The translations under genes were made by a program, and so were the position numbers. Below are positions 18,421-27,899 of a DNA stretch of 35,130 nt, piece by piece. The stretch covers positions 1 through 35,130 of the forward strand of contig JAHITC010000036.1 of the NCBI GenBank assembly GCA_018817805.1, in the 5' to 3' direction. Position 1 is the stretch's first letter, and every line of letters starts with the position of its first letter. This DNA is from Patescibacteria group bacterium (lineage in GTDB: Bacteria > Patescibacteriota > Kazan-3B-28 > UBA10110). The notes below the pieces were generated by a model. That model did no database searches and was not told the DNA's origin. It was given only the letters and a program-made list of their open reading frames with translations.

Positions 18421-19689
18421 ATGTATAGTTTGTTATTAATATTCCTCTTATTTTTTACATACCTTGCGTGGCGGAATCTTCGTACGGCTTTGTATCTCAT
18501 ATTGCTATTCACACCGCTCTATCTAGTGCGCTTCAGTGTTTTATCTATCCCCACTACTCTGCTGGAGGCATTAATCTATATAACCTTCTTAGTCTGGGTG
18601 TGTTTGTTGTTAACAAAGAAAGTTAAATTTGAGTGGACTATATTAAAACCATACATATTGCCCATTGGTTTAATCTTTGTGGGCCTTCTAGTGGGGGTTG
18701 TTGTGTCTGCGGACAAAACAATATCACTAGGTATTGTTAAGGGCTGGTTTGTAGATCCATTACTTTTGTTTGGCATGTTGATTGGCAATTTTAATAAACC
18801 ATTACATGTTAAAAAAGCCATTACAGCCCTAGTGCTGTCTGGGGTTATGTTGTCGTTAGTTGCTATCTACCAAGTGGTGTCTAACAATTTTATTACTATC
18901 GATCAACGGGCGTCCGCTTTCTTTAGCTCAGCTAATTATCTTTCGCTTTATCTTGTCCCAATTATTGTTTTAAGCAGTGGTCTAATTGCTTCTACTAGTA
19001 AAGTGCGTAAGTGGTGGTCGGTTAGCTCCGCTTTATTAATGATGGTTGCTTTGTATTTTACTTTCTCCTATAGCGGTTGGTTGGGAGTAATAGTAGGTAT
19101 GGCAGCGTTGATGTTAATGTTTTGGCCAGTCTTATATACATCTTTAGGGATTATAACCGCGGTCATTGTCGCGATTGTTTCTCAGTTGAATCATCCTAAG
19201 TTCCAGCAGATGCTAGATCTAACAGGTCGATCTTCTTCACACGCTAGATTACAGATATGGAAAACTAGCCTACTAATGATTAAAGAGAAATATCTTACAG
19301 GCATAGGGCTGGGGATGTTTGAAAAAAGGTATTTAGAATTTGCAGAGCGACTGTTTGACAACCCTTTTACGCAGAATACGCTACATTCTCACAATGTTTT
19401 TCTTTACTTCTGGATCAACACAGGCCTAATAGGGTTTTTGGGCTTCGTTATTTTAATTATTAGATTTTTTCAGCAAGTTATAACTGCCTTTAGGTCGCAA
19501 AAAAGTATTTTACTGAGGTCGGTAATAGCGGCGATGATATCCTTATTAACCCACGGTCTACTCGATGCCGCCTATTGGAAAAATGATCTATCGGTATTAT
19601 TCTGGACTATTCTAGCATTTGGCATAATTTTAAGTCGAAACAGTAATGACGGAAAAGAAGGAAAAGCAGGCCTATCGCATCGGGATTGA
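18421..19689 (+). CDS. O-antigen ligase/polymerase-like membrane protein (Wzy/WaaL family)
   Basis: Multi-TM, with RLQIWKTSLLMIKEKYLTGIGLGMFEKRY and HSHNVFLYFWINTGLIGFLGF typical of the Wzy_C/O-antigen ligase domain. Confidence 0.85.
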   Translation: MYSLLLIFLLFFTYLAWRNLRTALYLILLFTPLYLVRFSVLSIPTTLLEALIYITFLVWVCLLLTKKVKFEWTILKPYILPIGLIFVGLLVGVVVSADKTISLGIVKGWFVDPLLLFGMLIGNFNKPLHVKKAITALVLSGVMLSLVAIYQVVSNNFITIDQRASAFFSSANYLSLYLVPIIVLSSGLIASTSKVRKWWSVSSALLMMVALYFTFSYSGWLGVIVGMAALMLMFWPVLYTSLGIITAVIVAIVSQLNHPKFQQMLDLTGRSSSHARLQIWKTSLLMIKEKYLTGIGLGMFEKRYLEFAERLFDNPFTQNTLHSHNVFLYFWINTGLIGFLGFVILIIRFFQQVITAFRSQKSILLRSVIAAMISLLTHGLLDAAYWKNDLSVLFWTILAFGIILSRNSNDGKEGKAGLSHRD

Positions 19690-20830
19690 TACCCGGTTAT
19701 TAGGCACTGCGCAGGCAGCAGGAATTGGTAGATACACCGAAGAGCTTGTTCGGCATTTGCTTAAATATGACAACAAGAACGAATATTATCTTTTTACTAC
19801 CACAGCTACTACCGAACTGCCTGTGTATGCGCCAAACCTCAATCAAGTTAAAGTTAACTTTCCTCATTATAGTTTTAGGGAGCAGTTGTTGTATCCAAGC
19901 ATTCTACAAAGAGCTAAATTAGATCTTATCCATTACACTAATTTTAACTCCCCCATTTTATTCTCAGGAGCTCCTAGTGTGGTAACAGTACACGATCTAA
20001 CGCTTTGGTTCTTTGCTGGACGAAAACACAAAGGTTGGTTACAACGATTCGCCTACAAGTTAGACATTCAAAAGACCTGCCAAAAGGCCAAACACATTAT
20101 TGCTGTTTCGCTAGCCACTAAAAAAGATATTATAAAATACTTGGGCATAGAAGACCAAAAGATTAGCGTTATTCATTTAGCCCCGGCCAAAGAATACAAG
20201 CCGTCGGTTGATCCGGTTAAACTAGAAAGCTTAAAAAGGAAGTTTAATATTAACAAATCGTACCTTATCTACGTAGGGCAATGGCGCGAGCATAAAAACA
20301 TTATTAGATTAATGCGCGCGTTTAGCTTGTTTAAGCGCCGATATGGGCTCGACTACCAATTAGTGCTAGTTGGTAAAACTGATAAAACATATACCGCCCT
20401 GCCCGCAATTATTAAAGAGCTTAATTTGGCGAACGATGTAGTTATGACTGGTTATGTGCCGGATGCCGATTTGCCATGCTTGTATAGCAGCGCCGAGCTA
20501 TTTGTGTTTCCTTCGCTTTATGAAGGATTTGGGCTACCACCATTGGAGGCCATGGCCTGTGGTACTCCGGTGGTCGCATCTAATGTTTCTTCCTTGCCAG
20601 AAGTGCTAGGAGATGCCGCTCGTTACTTTGATCCCCTAGATATTGAAGCCATGGCAAAAACCATGGCAGAGGTAGCAAAAAGCTTCTCACTTAAACATCA
20701 GATGAAACTTAAGGGACTTAACTGGGTTAAACGTTACTCCTTTGATACGATGGCCAAGGCTACCTTTGATATTTATCAACAAGTATTAAAAGATTCCTCT
20801 GTTTCGTCAGTGGAACAAAAGGAGATATAA
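19646..20830 (+). CDS. GT4-type glycosyltransferase
   Basis: [84 protein letters not shown]; 44-nt overlap with upstream gene. Confidence 0.93.
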   Translation: MTEKKEKQAYRIGIDTRLLGTAQAAGIGRYTEELVRHLLKYDNKNEYYLFTTTATTELPVYAPNLNQVKVNFPHYSFREQLLYPSILQRAKLDLIHYTNFNSPILFSGAPSVVTVHDLTLWFFAGRKHKGWLQRFAYKLDIQKTCQKAKHIIAVSLATKKDIIKYLGIEDQKISVIHLAPAKEYKPSVDPVKLESLKRKFNINKSYLIYVGQWREHKNIIRLMRAFSLFKRRYGLDYQLVLVGKTDKTYTALPAIIKELNLANDVVMTGYVPDADLPCLYSSAELFVFPSLYEGFGLPPLEAMACGTPVVASNVSSLPEVLGDAARYFDPLDIEAMAKTMAEVAKSFSLKHQMKLKGLNWVKRYSFDTMAKATFDIYQQVLKDSSVSSVEQKEI

Positions 20831-20868
20831 TGGAACGTGATTTTTATATTAAGTAAAGTTATCTGTTT

Positions 20869-22896
20869 ATGATCAGTTTTTCATCCATAGGTTTGGTAGA
20901 TGGGGCTTTGATTTTTGCGTTTTTAACCGCGATTCTAGCCATTGGTATCGCTTTAGCTTTAATTGCTTGGCTAATGAAATTATCAACTGGCAATGCGGCC
21001 ATGAAAGAGGTTGCCTCAGCGATTCAAGAAGGGGCCAAGGCTTATCTAACTAGGCAATATACTTATATTGGAATAGTTGCATTAATTTTAGCAGCGGTTA
21101 TTTGGTGGGGATTTGGTTACCCAACCGCAGCCGGTTTCTTAATAGGCGCTGTTTTATCTGGTTTAGCTGGCATCATTGGTATGAATGTATCGGTGCGAGC
21201 TAATGTTAGAACTGCTCAGGCAGCTCATCACAGTATGTCGGCAGCGCTCGATGTGGCTTTTCGTGGCGGGGCTATAACCGGGTTATTTGTGGTGGGGCTA
21301 GCTCTCCTGTCTGTCACCGTATTTTATTATTTATTTAGAGATATCCCTGCTTTAATCGGTTTAGGGTTTGGTGGTAGCTTAATCTCAATCTTTGCTAGGT
21401 TAGGTGGTGGTATTTATACCAAGGCGGCAGACGTGGGCGCCGACTTAGTGGGTAAAGTTGAAGCCGGCATTCCTGAAGACGATCCTAGAAACCCAGCTGT
21501 TATTGCTGATAATGTTGGTGATAACGTAGGTGACTGCGCCGGTATGGCAGCAGATCTATTTGAAACATATGTAGTTACTGTGGTAGCGGCAATGGTTTTA
21601 GGTAATTTGTTAATGGGAGGCCTATCCAACGTACTAGTTTACCCACTAATTCTAGGTGGTATTTCAATCATCGCTTCTATTGTAGGTATTTTGTTTGTTA
21701 AGCTACCAAAGAACAAGAATATTATGCAAGCGCTTTATTCTGGCCTAGCTATTAGTGGCTTGCTTGCTACTGCTGGTTTCTACTTTGTTTCTAAGTGGAT
21801 ATTCCAAGGCTCTGCTAACCTTACAGCTATAAACATATTTTACGTTTCATTAATTGGCTTAGTGGTTACCGCTTTAATAGTAGTAATTACCGAATACTAT
21901 ACTTCTACTCAATATGCGCCAGTCAAACAAATTGCAGAGGCTTCTGGCACTGGTCATGGCACTAACATTATTGCCGGACTTGCGGTTGGCATGAAATCAA
22001 CACTTCTGCCGGTTGCTACTATTGCACTAGCAATCTTTGGTACATATCAATTGGCTGGGTTGTATGGCGTGGCGATCGCAGCGGTTTCAATGTTGTCGAT
22101 GACAGGCATGATTGTAGCCATCGATGCTTACGGCCCTATCACTGATAATGCTGGCGGTATTGCTGAAATGGCAGGACTTCCAGAATCAGTTCGAGCCACT
22201 ACAGATCCACTAGATGCAGTTGGTAATACCACGAAAGCTGTAACTAAAGGGTATGCAATTGGTTCTGCAGCATTAGCTGCTATCGTTTTGTTTTCTGCTT
22301 ATGCCGAAGACCTTAAGCATTTGTCTGGGCGTGTGTACGAATTCTCGTTAAGCGACCCCAACGTTCTGATCGGGTTGTTTATTGGGGGTCTACTTCCTTA
22401 CTTGTTTGCCGCTATCTCAATGGAAGCTGTAGGCAAGGCGGCCGGGAGTGTGGTGCAAGAGGTTAGGCGTCAGTTTAAAGAAATTAAGGGCATTATGGAC
22501 GGCACAGCCAAGCCAGATTACGCCAAGGCAGTAGATATCGTTACTCAAGCGGCGCTAAAAGAAATGGTTGTTCCCGCATTACTACCAGTGGTCGTGCCTA
22601 TTTTAGTTGGATGGCTACTTGGACCAGTAGCGTTAGGTGGCATGTTGGTCGGTAGTATAGTCACCGGTATTTTCGTAGCAATTTCAATGACTACGGGTGG
22701 GGCGGCTTGGGATAATGCTAAGAAATATATCGAGAGCGGACATGTGGGTGGCAAAGGCTCTGAGGCGCACAAAGCCGCAATTACAGGTGATACGGTTGGA
22801 GACCCATACAAAGATACTGCTGGTCCAGCTATTAATCCTATGATTAAAGTAATTAATATAGTGGCGTTGCTGATTATTGGACTCATTATTAAATAA
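20869..22896 (+). CDS. hppA: Membrane-bound proton-translocating pyrophosphatase (K+-independent type signature)
   Basis: [110 protein letters not shown]. Confidence 0.97.
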   Translation: MISFSSIGLVDGALIFAFLTAILAIGIALALIAWLMKLSTGNAAMKEVASAIQEGAKAYLTRQYTYIGIVALILAAVIWWGFGYPTAAGFLIGAVLSGLAGIIGMNVSVRANVRTAQAAHHSMSAALDVAFRGGAITGLFVVGLALLSVTVFYYLFRDIPALIGLGFGGSLISIFARLGGGIYTKAADVGADLVGKVEAGIPEDDPRNPAVIADNVGDNVGDCAGMAADLFETYVVTVVAAMVLGNLLMGGLSNVLVYPLILGGISIIASIVGILFVKLPKNKNIMQALYSGLAISGLLATAGFYFVSKWIFQGSANLTAINIFYVSLIGLVVTALIVVITEYYTSTQYAPVKQIAEASGTGHGTNIIAGLAVGMKSTLLPVATIALAIFGTYQLAGLYGVAIAAVSMLSMTGMIVAIDAYGPITDNAGGIAEMAGLPESVRATTDPLDAVGNTTKAVTKGYAIGSAALAAIVLFSAYAEDLKHLSGRVYEFSLSDPNVLIGLFIGGLLPYLFAAISMEAVGKAAGSVVQEVRRQFKEIKGIMDGTAKPDYAKAVDIVTQAALKEMVVPALLPVVVPILVGWLLGPVALGGMLVGSIVTGIFVAISMTTGGAAWDNAKKYIESGHVGGKGSEAHKAAITGDTVGDPYKDTAGPAINPMIKVINIVALLIIGLIIK

Positions 22897-22902
22897 GCTT
22901 TC

Positions 22903-23130
22903 GTGGGGGAAAAAGTTTTAATCGATCATCAAATTGAAGTAGTAGCCGCAAACCACGATGGAGTGATTACGCTTTTGTTCCCCAACGGCCAGAGCCTTAC
23001 TTGGCCAGTTAGCGATCAGAGCCTTGTAGCTGATAAAGTTTACCTAACGCTGTCTTGCAACTCGCCACTACCTACCAAGGAAGAACTAGCTAAACAAATA
23101 TTAAAAGAGATTTTTAACGGTGGCCAATGA
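22903..23130 (+). CDS. Small conserved-type hypothetical protein (GTG start, 75 aa)
   Basis: ORF tightly packed between hppA and the VanW-family gene with ATGA overlap. Confidence 0.6.
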   Translation: MGEKVLIDHQIEVVAANHDGVITLLFPNGQSLTWPVSDQSLVADKVYLTLSCNSPLPTKEELAKQILKEIFNGGQ

Positions 23131-24932
23131 GTAATCAATTAATAAATAAACGCATTAGAGCTGTTCGCAATGTAGTTATTGTTTTAGGAACAGTTCTTTT
23201 AATGTTAGCTGTAGGGAGCTATGTTTTTGGTCAAAAGTATCAAGGCCGAGTGTTTCCGAATATTACGGTTGGTAATATTCAATTAGGGGGCATGGATTTA
23301 ACTGAAGCCGATAAGTTAGTAGAACAAAGTGTTGTCGAAGCCAAAGACAAAAAGCTTACCCTAGTGACAACAGATTTTTCTAGCACTTACGCCCTGCCTG
23401 TCTTAGGCGTTCAGTTAGACGAGAAAAATACTCTTAAACAACTACATGAGTTTGGACGTTCCCAAAATATGTTTATTAACTTAGGTGAGCGTATTCGTAG
23501 CTTATTGGGGTCCGTGTATATACCAGTGAGTTCTAATAATAGCGGAGAGCTAGAATCTAATATTAGCCAATTAGCCAATAAAATTAATCGTAGCCCCAAA
23601 GAAGCCGATTTAATTATTGATAAACAGCAAGTACAAATTAAAGAAGCAGTAGAAGGTAGAAAAACAGACATTCATCAACTTCAAATAACAATTAATGAGC
23701 GGATAGCTGTATTAGATTTTAGGCCTATCGTTGTACCAGTAAATATATCTTCTCCTCAAATAAGCACCGAATTAGCTACAGCTGTAAGCGAACAAATTGC
23801 TAATAGCTTGAAAGAGCCTTATGAGTTAACTTTTAGAGACAAAGTTTTTAATCTAACCAGTAACGATTTATGGAGCTGGTTAGTGGTTAATCCAGTTAAT
23901 AACAATTTTAAGGTAGGGTTAGATGAAAACAAATTAAATACTTATTTCAAAAACTTAGCTCTTCAAATAGACCAGCCAATGCAAAACGCTGTGTTTAAAA
24001 TGGCGGAAGATAACGTGGTCGAATTTAAGCCAGACAAATCTGGGGCCGTGCTGAAAGTTAAAGAAGCTGTGAGCTTAATCAATAAAACCCTTCTCACCGA
24101 TCAAAGAAAATTTGCAGTACCTATTAACGCATTGGAGCCGACAGTAAAGCTAAGCAGTTTGAATAGCTTGGGTATTAATGAATTAGTTGCCGAAGGTGAA
24201 TCTAATTTTGCTGGCAGTCCTAAGAATCGGCGCCACAATATTGCTATAGGCATGCGTAGATTTGATTTGATGTTAATTCCACCTCAATCTACCTTTTCTT
24301 TCGACGTTGCTCTTGGAGAAGTAACCGCTGGCACAGGGTACTTACCAGAGATGGTAATTAAGGGAGATGAGACGATTCCTGAATATGGAGGGGGCCTTTG
24401 CCAAGTTTCTACCACTGCCTTCCGAGCTATATTAGATGGAGGGTATCCTGTAGTCGAGCGCAGAGCTCATGCTTATAGGGTGGGTTATTATGAGCCAGCA
24501 GGTTCCGATGCCACTATCTATCCACCATCACCAGATCTTAAGTTTACTAACGATAGCCCAGGCTACATTTTGGTTAGCACAGCCATAAATGGAAACAATG
24601 CGTATTTCAAGTTTTACGGTACAAAAATGAACAGGAAGGTTACATTAGAAGGGCCAGTTATCTTTAACATAACCGATTACCCAGAACCAATTTATATCGA
24701 AACATCAACTTTACCGGTGGGAGAAGTAAAGCGAATTGATAGTGCGCACAGAGGGGCAGATGCAATATTATATCGATACATTTATGACGACGAAGATAAG
24801 CTAATTAGAAAAGATACTTTTAAAAGCCACTATGTGCCATGGCCGGCTAAATACTTGGTGGGCGTGCCAGAAGCACCCGCGCTAGAAACCGATTTAAAGA
24901 ATATTAATCCTGATGAAACTATCCCCGAGTAA
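23127..24932 (+). CDS. VanW family protein with N-terminal TM and putative peptidoglycan-binding (PG_binding_4-like) repeats
   Basis: FPNITVGNIQLGGMDLTEADKLV; VanW core RRHNIAIGMRRFDLMLIPPQSTFSFDVALGEVTAGTGYLPEMVIKGDETIPEYGGGLCQVSTTAFRAILDGGYPVVERRAHAYRVGYYEP. Confidence 0.93.
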   Translation: MSNQLINKRIRAVRNVVIVLGTVLLMLAVGSYVFGQKYQGRVFPNITVGNIQLGGMDLTEADKLVEQSVVEAKDKKLTLVTTDFSSTYALPVLGVQLDEKNTLKQLHEFGRSQNMFINLGERIRSLLGSVYIPVSSNNSGELESNISQLANKINRSPKEADLIIDKQQVQIKEAVEGRKTDIHQLQITINERIAVLDFRPIVVPVNISSPQISTELATAVSEQIANSLKEPYELTFRDKVFNLTSNDLWSWLVVNPVNNNFKVGLDENKLNTYFKNLALQIDQPMQNAVFKMAEDNVVEFKPDKSGAVLKVKEAVSLINKTLLTDQRKFAVPINALEPTVKLSSLNSLGINELVAEGESNFAGSPKNRRHNIAIGMRRFDLMLIPPQSTFSFDVALGEVTAGTGYLPEMVIKGDETIPEYGGGLCQVSTTAFRAILDGGYPVVERRAHAYRVGYYEPAGSDATIYPPSPDLKFTNDSPGYILVSTAINGNNAYFKFYGTKMNRKVTLEGPVIFNITDYPEPIYIETSTLPVGEVKRIDSAHRGADAILYRYIYDDEDKLIRKDTFKSHYVPWPAKYLVGVPEAPALETDLKNINPDETIPE

Positions 24933-24944
24933 TCTTAATTAGAT

Positions 24945-25889
24945 ATGATATATTTTTTCTACGGACCAGATACTTTCAGACTTCAAGCCAGAGTTAAAGA
25001 GCTCTATGCTGGTCTATTACTCAGCAGTCCTAGCCTAGAGCTAAAAAATTTATTGGCGTCAGATGTTACATTTGTAGATTTTGCCAGAGAGGTATCTACC
25101 ATCTCTTTGTTTTCTACTCATAGATTTATTGTGGTTGAAGGATTAATTAGTCACGGGTCGAAAGAACTACAAACTAAGATTGTAGGGTGGTTAAGCGATC
25201 CCCTGTCAGACGGCACAGTGGTAGTTTTTAAAGAAAGCGCTTCGCCCGATCAAAGAACAGCTATTTTTAAAGCGTTAAACAAAACATTAATTGAACAGTA
25301 TCCATTAATGACTAATTTTCAAGTTCGCCAATGGCTAACAAGCAAAGCGTCTAAACTTCAGCTTAAATTATCCCCCGATGTTGTTGGCTCTTTGTCTAAA
25401 GATTTTAATGGGGATTTATGGCGGCTAAGCAACGAGCTAGATAAATTAGCGGCTTACTCAAATGGCAAAGAGGTTAGCGGAGCTGTCATGCAAGAACTAG
25501 TGCCGGGTCTACTGACAGACAACATCTTTCAGACAATCGACGCGTTGGCTCAAAAGAAACTGTCGCTAGCAAGTAAGCTTATAAATCAACAACTAGCTTT
25601 TGGCACCAACGAACAGCAGCTGATTTCTATGTTCGCGTATCAATTTCGCAATCTAGCTTTAGTCACAGATTTAGTCCGGCAGGGCGTAAGTCGAGATAAA
25701 TTGGTTAGTGCTAGTGGTCTGCATCCTTACGTATTACAAAAAACTCTTGGCATGGTGTCTGGGTTTACTACCAATAAGTTAAATAAAATCTTTCAGTGGC
25801 TCAAGCGGATAGATATGGCTACCAAACAAGGTAAAATAGCCCCAGAAGTAGGGCTAGATGTTCTAACTGCTCAAATTGCTAACCTGTAA
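24945..25889 (+). CDS. holA: DNA polymerase III delta subunit
   Basis: MIYFFYGPDTFRLQARVKELY, LWRLSNELDKLAAYS, DNIFQTIDALAQKKLSLASKLI; adjacent to rpsT as in many bacteria. Confidence 0.88.
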   Translation: MIYFFYGPDTFRLQARVKELYAGLLLSSPSLELKNLLASDVTFVDFAREVSTISLFSTHRFIVVEGLISHGSKELQTKIVGWLSDPLSDGTVVVFKESASPDQRTAIFKALNKTLIEQYPLMTNFQVRQWLTSKASKLQLKLSPDVVGSLSKDFNGDLWRLSNELDKLAAYSNGKEVSGAVMQELVPGLLTDNIFQTIDALAQKKLSLASKLINQQLAFGTNEQQLISMFAYQFRNLALVTDLVRQGVSRDKLVSASGLHPYVLQKTLGMVSGFTTNKLNKIFQWLKRIDMATKQGKIAPEVGLDVLTAQIANL

Positions 25890-26126
25890 TTAGGCTTTAG
25901 CTTTTTTGGCTAGACGAGATTTCAATCGGTTCGCTTTATTGTGATGGATTAATCCTTGTTTAGCGGCTTTATCTAGGTTTTTTTGAGCAGCTAATAGATT
26001 AGCGGGAGACATGTCTTCCCGAGCGGCTTTAACAGTCTTTTTTAGCGTAATCTTCTTCTTCAGATTAAGAGCTCTTCTCCGTTGATCTCTGCGATTCTTC
26101 TTTTTGGCGGATTCAATAATTGGCAT
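25890..26126 (-). CDS. rpsT: 30S ribosomal protein S20
   Basis: MPIIESAKKKNRRDQRRRALNLKKKITLKKTVKAARE...HHNKANRLKSRLAKKAKA. Confidence 0.95.
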   Translation of the reverse strand: MPIIESAKKKNRRDQRRRALNLKKKITLKKTVKAAREDMSPANLLAAQKNLDKAAKQGLIHHNKANRLKSRLAKKAKA

Positions 26127-26266
26127 ATGTATTTATTTAATTACCCTGCCATTCTAATTTAAGCTTCCATATTAGTAAAGGGGGGTATTTCAGTATGGCA
26201 ATCTGGGGTTTGACATTCAAAGGTGACATCTATACAATTAACAATTAAAACATATTATGCATTTTT

Positions 26267-27454
26267 ATGGAACTTAGCCCCAAACAACAGGCATTAGAGC
26301 TAATTAATAAATCCAAACGGATTCTAATTGTACCAGGTCGTCCAGATGGCGATTCTTTAGGCAGTGCCTCTGCCTTGCATCTAGTATTTAATAAACTAGG
26401 TAAGGCAACTACTACTGTTATGTTGGAGCCAGTAAACGAAAGATTGTCTTGGTTACCAGCAGTTAAAGATTTTGTAACGACCTTTAGCGGTAGTCGTGAT
26501 TTTGTGATGAGTATCGACTGCGCTAATACTGCGGCGGATAAGTTGGTTTATAATTTTCAAGAGAATAAGTTAAATATTATAGTCACACCCAAAGAAGGTA
26601 ATTTTAAGCCAGAAGATGTTAGTTTTTCAGAAGGTAGTTTCCCGTTCGATTTAGTCATTACTTTAGATGCAGCCAACTACGACCAACTAGGCGATATTTA
26701 TGAGCAACAGCCCGGTTTATTCCAGACAGTACCAGTGATTAATATCGATCATCATGCTAGTAGCGATTATTTTGGCACTATTAATGTAGTCGACCTAACT
26801 GCAACTTCTACTACCGAAGTATTAGTCGGGTTAATCGAATCTTTAGGTAGCTCGCTTATTGATGAGGATGTTGCTACTGCCCTACTTGCCGGGATCATTA
26901 ATGACACTGGCAGTTTCCAACATAGTAATACCACACCAAAATCATTAACTATTGCTGCTCAGATGGTAGGATTCGGTGCAAGACAACAAGAAATTATTAA
27001 ATACTTCTTTAAAACCAAGCAACTCTCTACTTTAAAGCTTTGGGGCAAGATTCTATCTAATATTCAATATGATGCAGATAGCAAACTGGCCTGGAGTTCC
27101 GTGTCTTTAGCAGATTTTACTGAAACTGGTGCTGAAAGCTCAGATGCTGGCGGAGTAATCGATGAATTAATGACTAGCGTACCAGAAGCAGAAATAGTAG
27201 TGCTAATCTCTGAACGTGAGCCAGGAGTAATCTCAGGGAGTGTTCGTACCCAGAAATCTGTTGATTCAGCCGGGGTAGCCAAGATGTTTGGTGGTGGTGG
27301 TCATTTTGGAGCAGCTGGGTTTAAGCTTTCCGATACTTCTCTCGAGGAGGCCGTTCAGTTGGTGCTGACTAAAACTAGAGAATACCAAACCAAAAGGGCT
27401 ATGACTAGCCAAGAATATACTCCAGCAGCTACTTCTTCCGAAAGCAGCTCTTAA
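26267..27454 (+). CDS. DHH/DHHA1 family phosphoesterase (NrnA-like)
   Basis: RPDGDSLGSASAL, VINIDHHASSDYFG (DHH motif), STTEVLVGLIES, GIINDTGSFQHSNT, MFGGGGHFGAAGF (DHHA1). Confidence 0.92.
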   Translation: MELSPKQQALELINKSKRILIVPGRPDGDSLGSASALHLVFNKLGKATTTVMLEPVNERLSWLPAVKDFVTTFSGSRDFVMSIDCANTAADKLVYNFQENKLNIIVTPKEGNFKPEDVSFSEGSFPFDLVITLDAANYDQLGDIYEQQPGLFQTVPVINIDHHASSDYFGTINVVDLTATSTTEVLVGLIESLGSSLIDEDVATALLAGIINDTGSFQHSNTTPKSLTIAAQMVGFGARQQEIIKYFFKTKQLSTLKLWGKILSNIQYDADSKLAWSSVSLADFTETGAESSDAGGVIDELMTSVPEAEIVVLISEREPGVISGSVRTQKSVDSAGVAKMFGGGGHFGAAGFKLSDTSLEEAVQLVLTKTREYQTKRAMTSQEYTPAATSSESSS

Positions 27455-27462
27455 TACAACTA

Positions 27463-27491
27463 TTGATAAAGTTAGCCAAAAGGGATATAAT
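27463..27491 (+). promoter_or_regulatory. rpsO promoter TTGATA-N17-TATAAT
   Basis: -35 27463-27468, -10 27486-27491, 17-bp spacer; ATG 9 nt after the -10. Confidence 0.75.
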
Positions 27492-27500
27492 CAAAAGGAT

Positions 27501-27770
27501 ATGGCAGTCAAAACTACTAAAAAGAAGACTTTAATCTCAACTTTCCAGTCGCACAAGAAAGACACTGGTTCTTCAGAGGTGCAGATAGCAATTTTAACCG
27601 AAAAGGTTAAAGAGCTTACCAAGCACCTAAAAACGCACCAGAAGGACTTTCATTCCAGGCAAGGTTTGTTTAGGATGATTAGCACAAGGCGAAGGCTTTT
27701 AAATTATATTAAACAAAAATACCCCAAGAAATATATTAGTTTAATTGGTAAGTTAAAAATTAGGAAGTAA
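27501..27770 (+). CDS. rpsO: 30S ribosomal protein S15
   Basis: HKKDTGSSEVQIAILTEKVKELTKHLKTHQKDFHSRQGLFRMISTRRRLLNYIKQKY. Confidence 0.97.
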   Translation: MAVKTTKKKTLISTFQSHKKDTGSSEVQIAILTEKVKELTKHLKTHQKDFHSRQGLFRMISTRRRLLNYIKQKYPKKYISLIGKLKIRK

Positions 27771-27787
27771 CTACTTTAAGGGTGGTA

Positions 27788-27889
27788 GCTCAGTATAGAG
27801 CATAGAATTAAGTGGAGTTTGTGCAAAATTCATTTAATCCTAGGCTTTATCTGTTCTCATGCCTGAGCAGTAGCTTTCCTAGTGGAAAG
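27788..27889 (+). promoter_or_regulatory. Structured pnp leader with four consecutive hairpins, the last covering the Shine-Dalgarno
   Basis: GCTC-AGTATA-GAGC (27788-27801); ATTAAGTGGA...TTCATTTAAT (27807-27838); CTG(TT)CTCA-TGCC-TGAGCAG (27851-27870); CTTTCC-TAGT-GGAAAG (27874-27889). Confidence 0.6.
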
Positions 27890-27899
27890 GACAACTGTA

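Noticed and set aside
22545-22886. 113-aa minus-strand ORF
   Set aside because: Antisense shadow of the conserved hppA 3' end.
27781-27840. tRNA-like start GGTGGTAGCTCAGTATAGAGCA downstream of rpsO
   Set aside because: The D-arm-like element is present, but the D-loop is too short and there is no T-arm, anticodon arm or matching acceptor 3' strand; better explained as part of the pnp leader hairpins.
27882-27899. ORF-track GTG start of pnp (MERTTV...)
   Set aside because: It lies in the SD/hairpin region; ATG 27900 has a well-spaced SD (GGAAAGGA) and gives the usual PnpA N-terminus.
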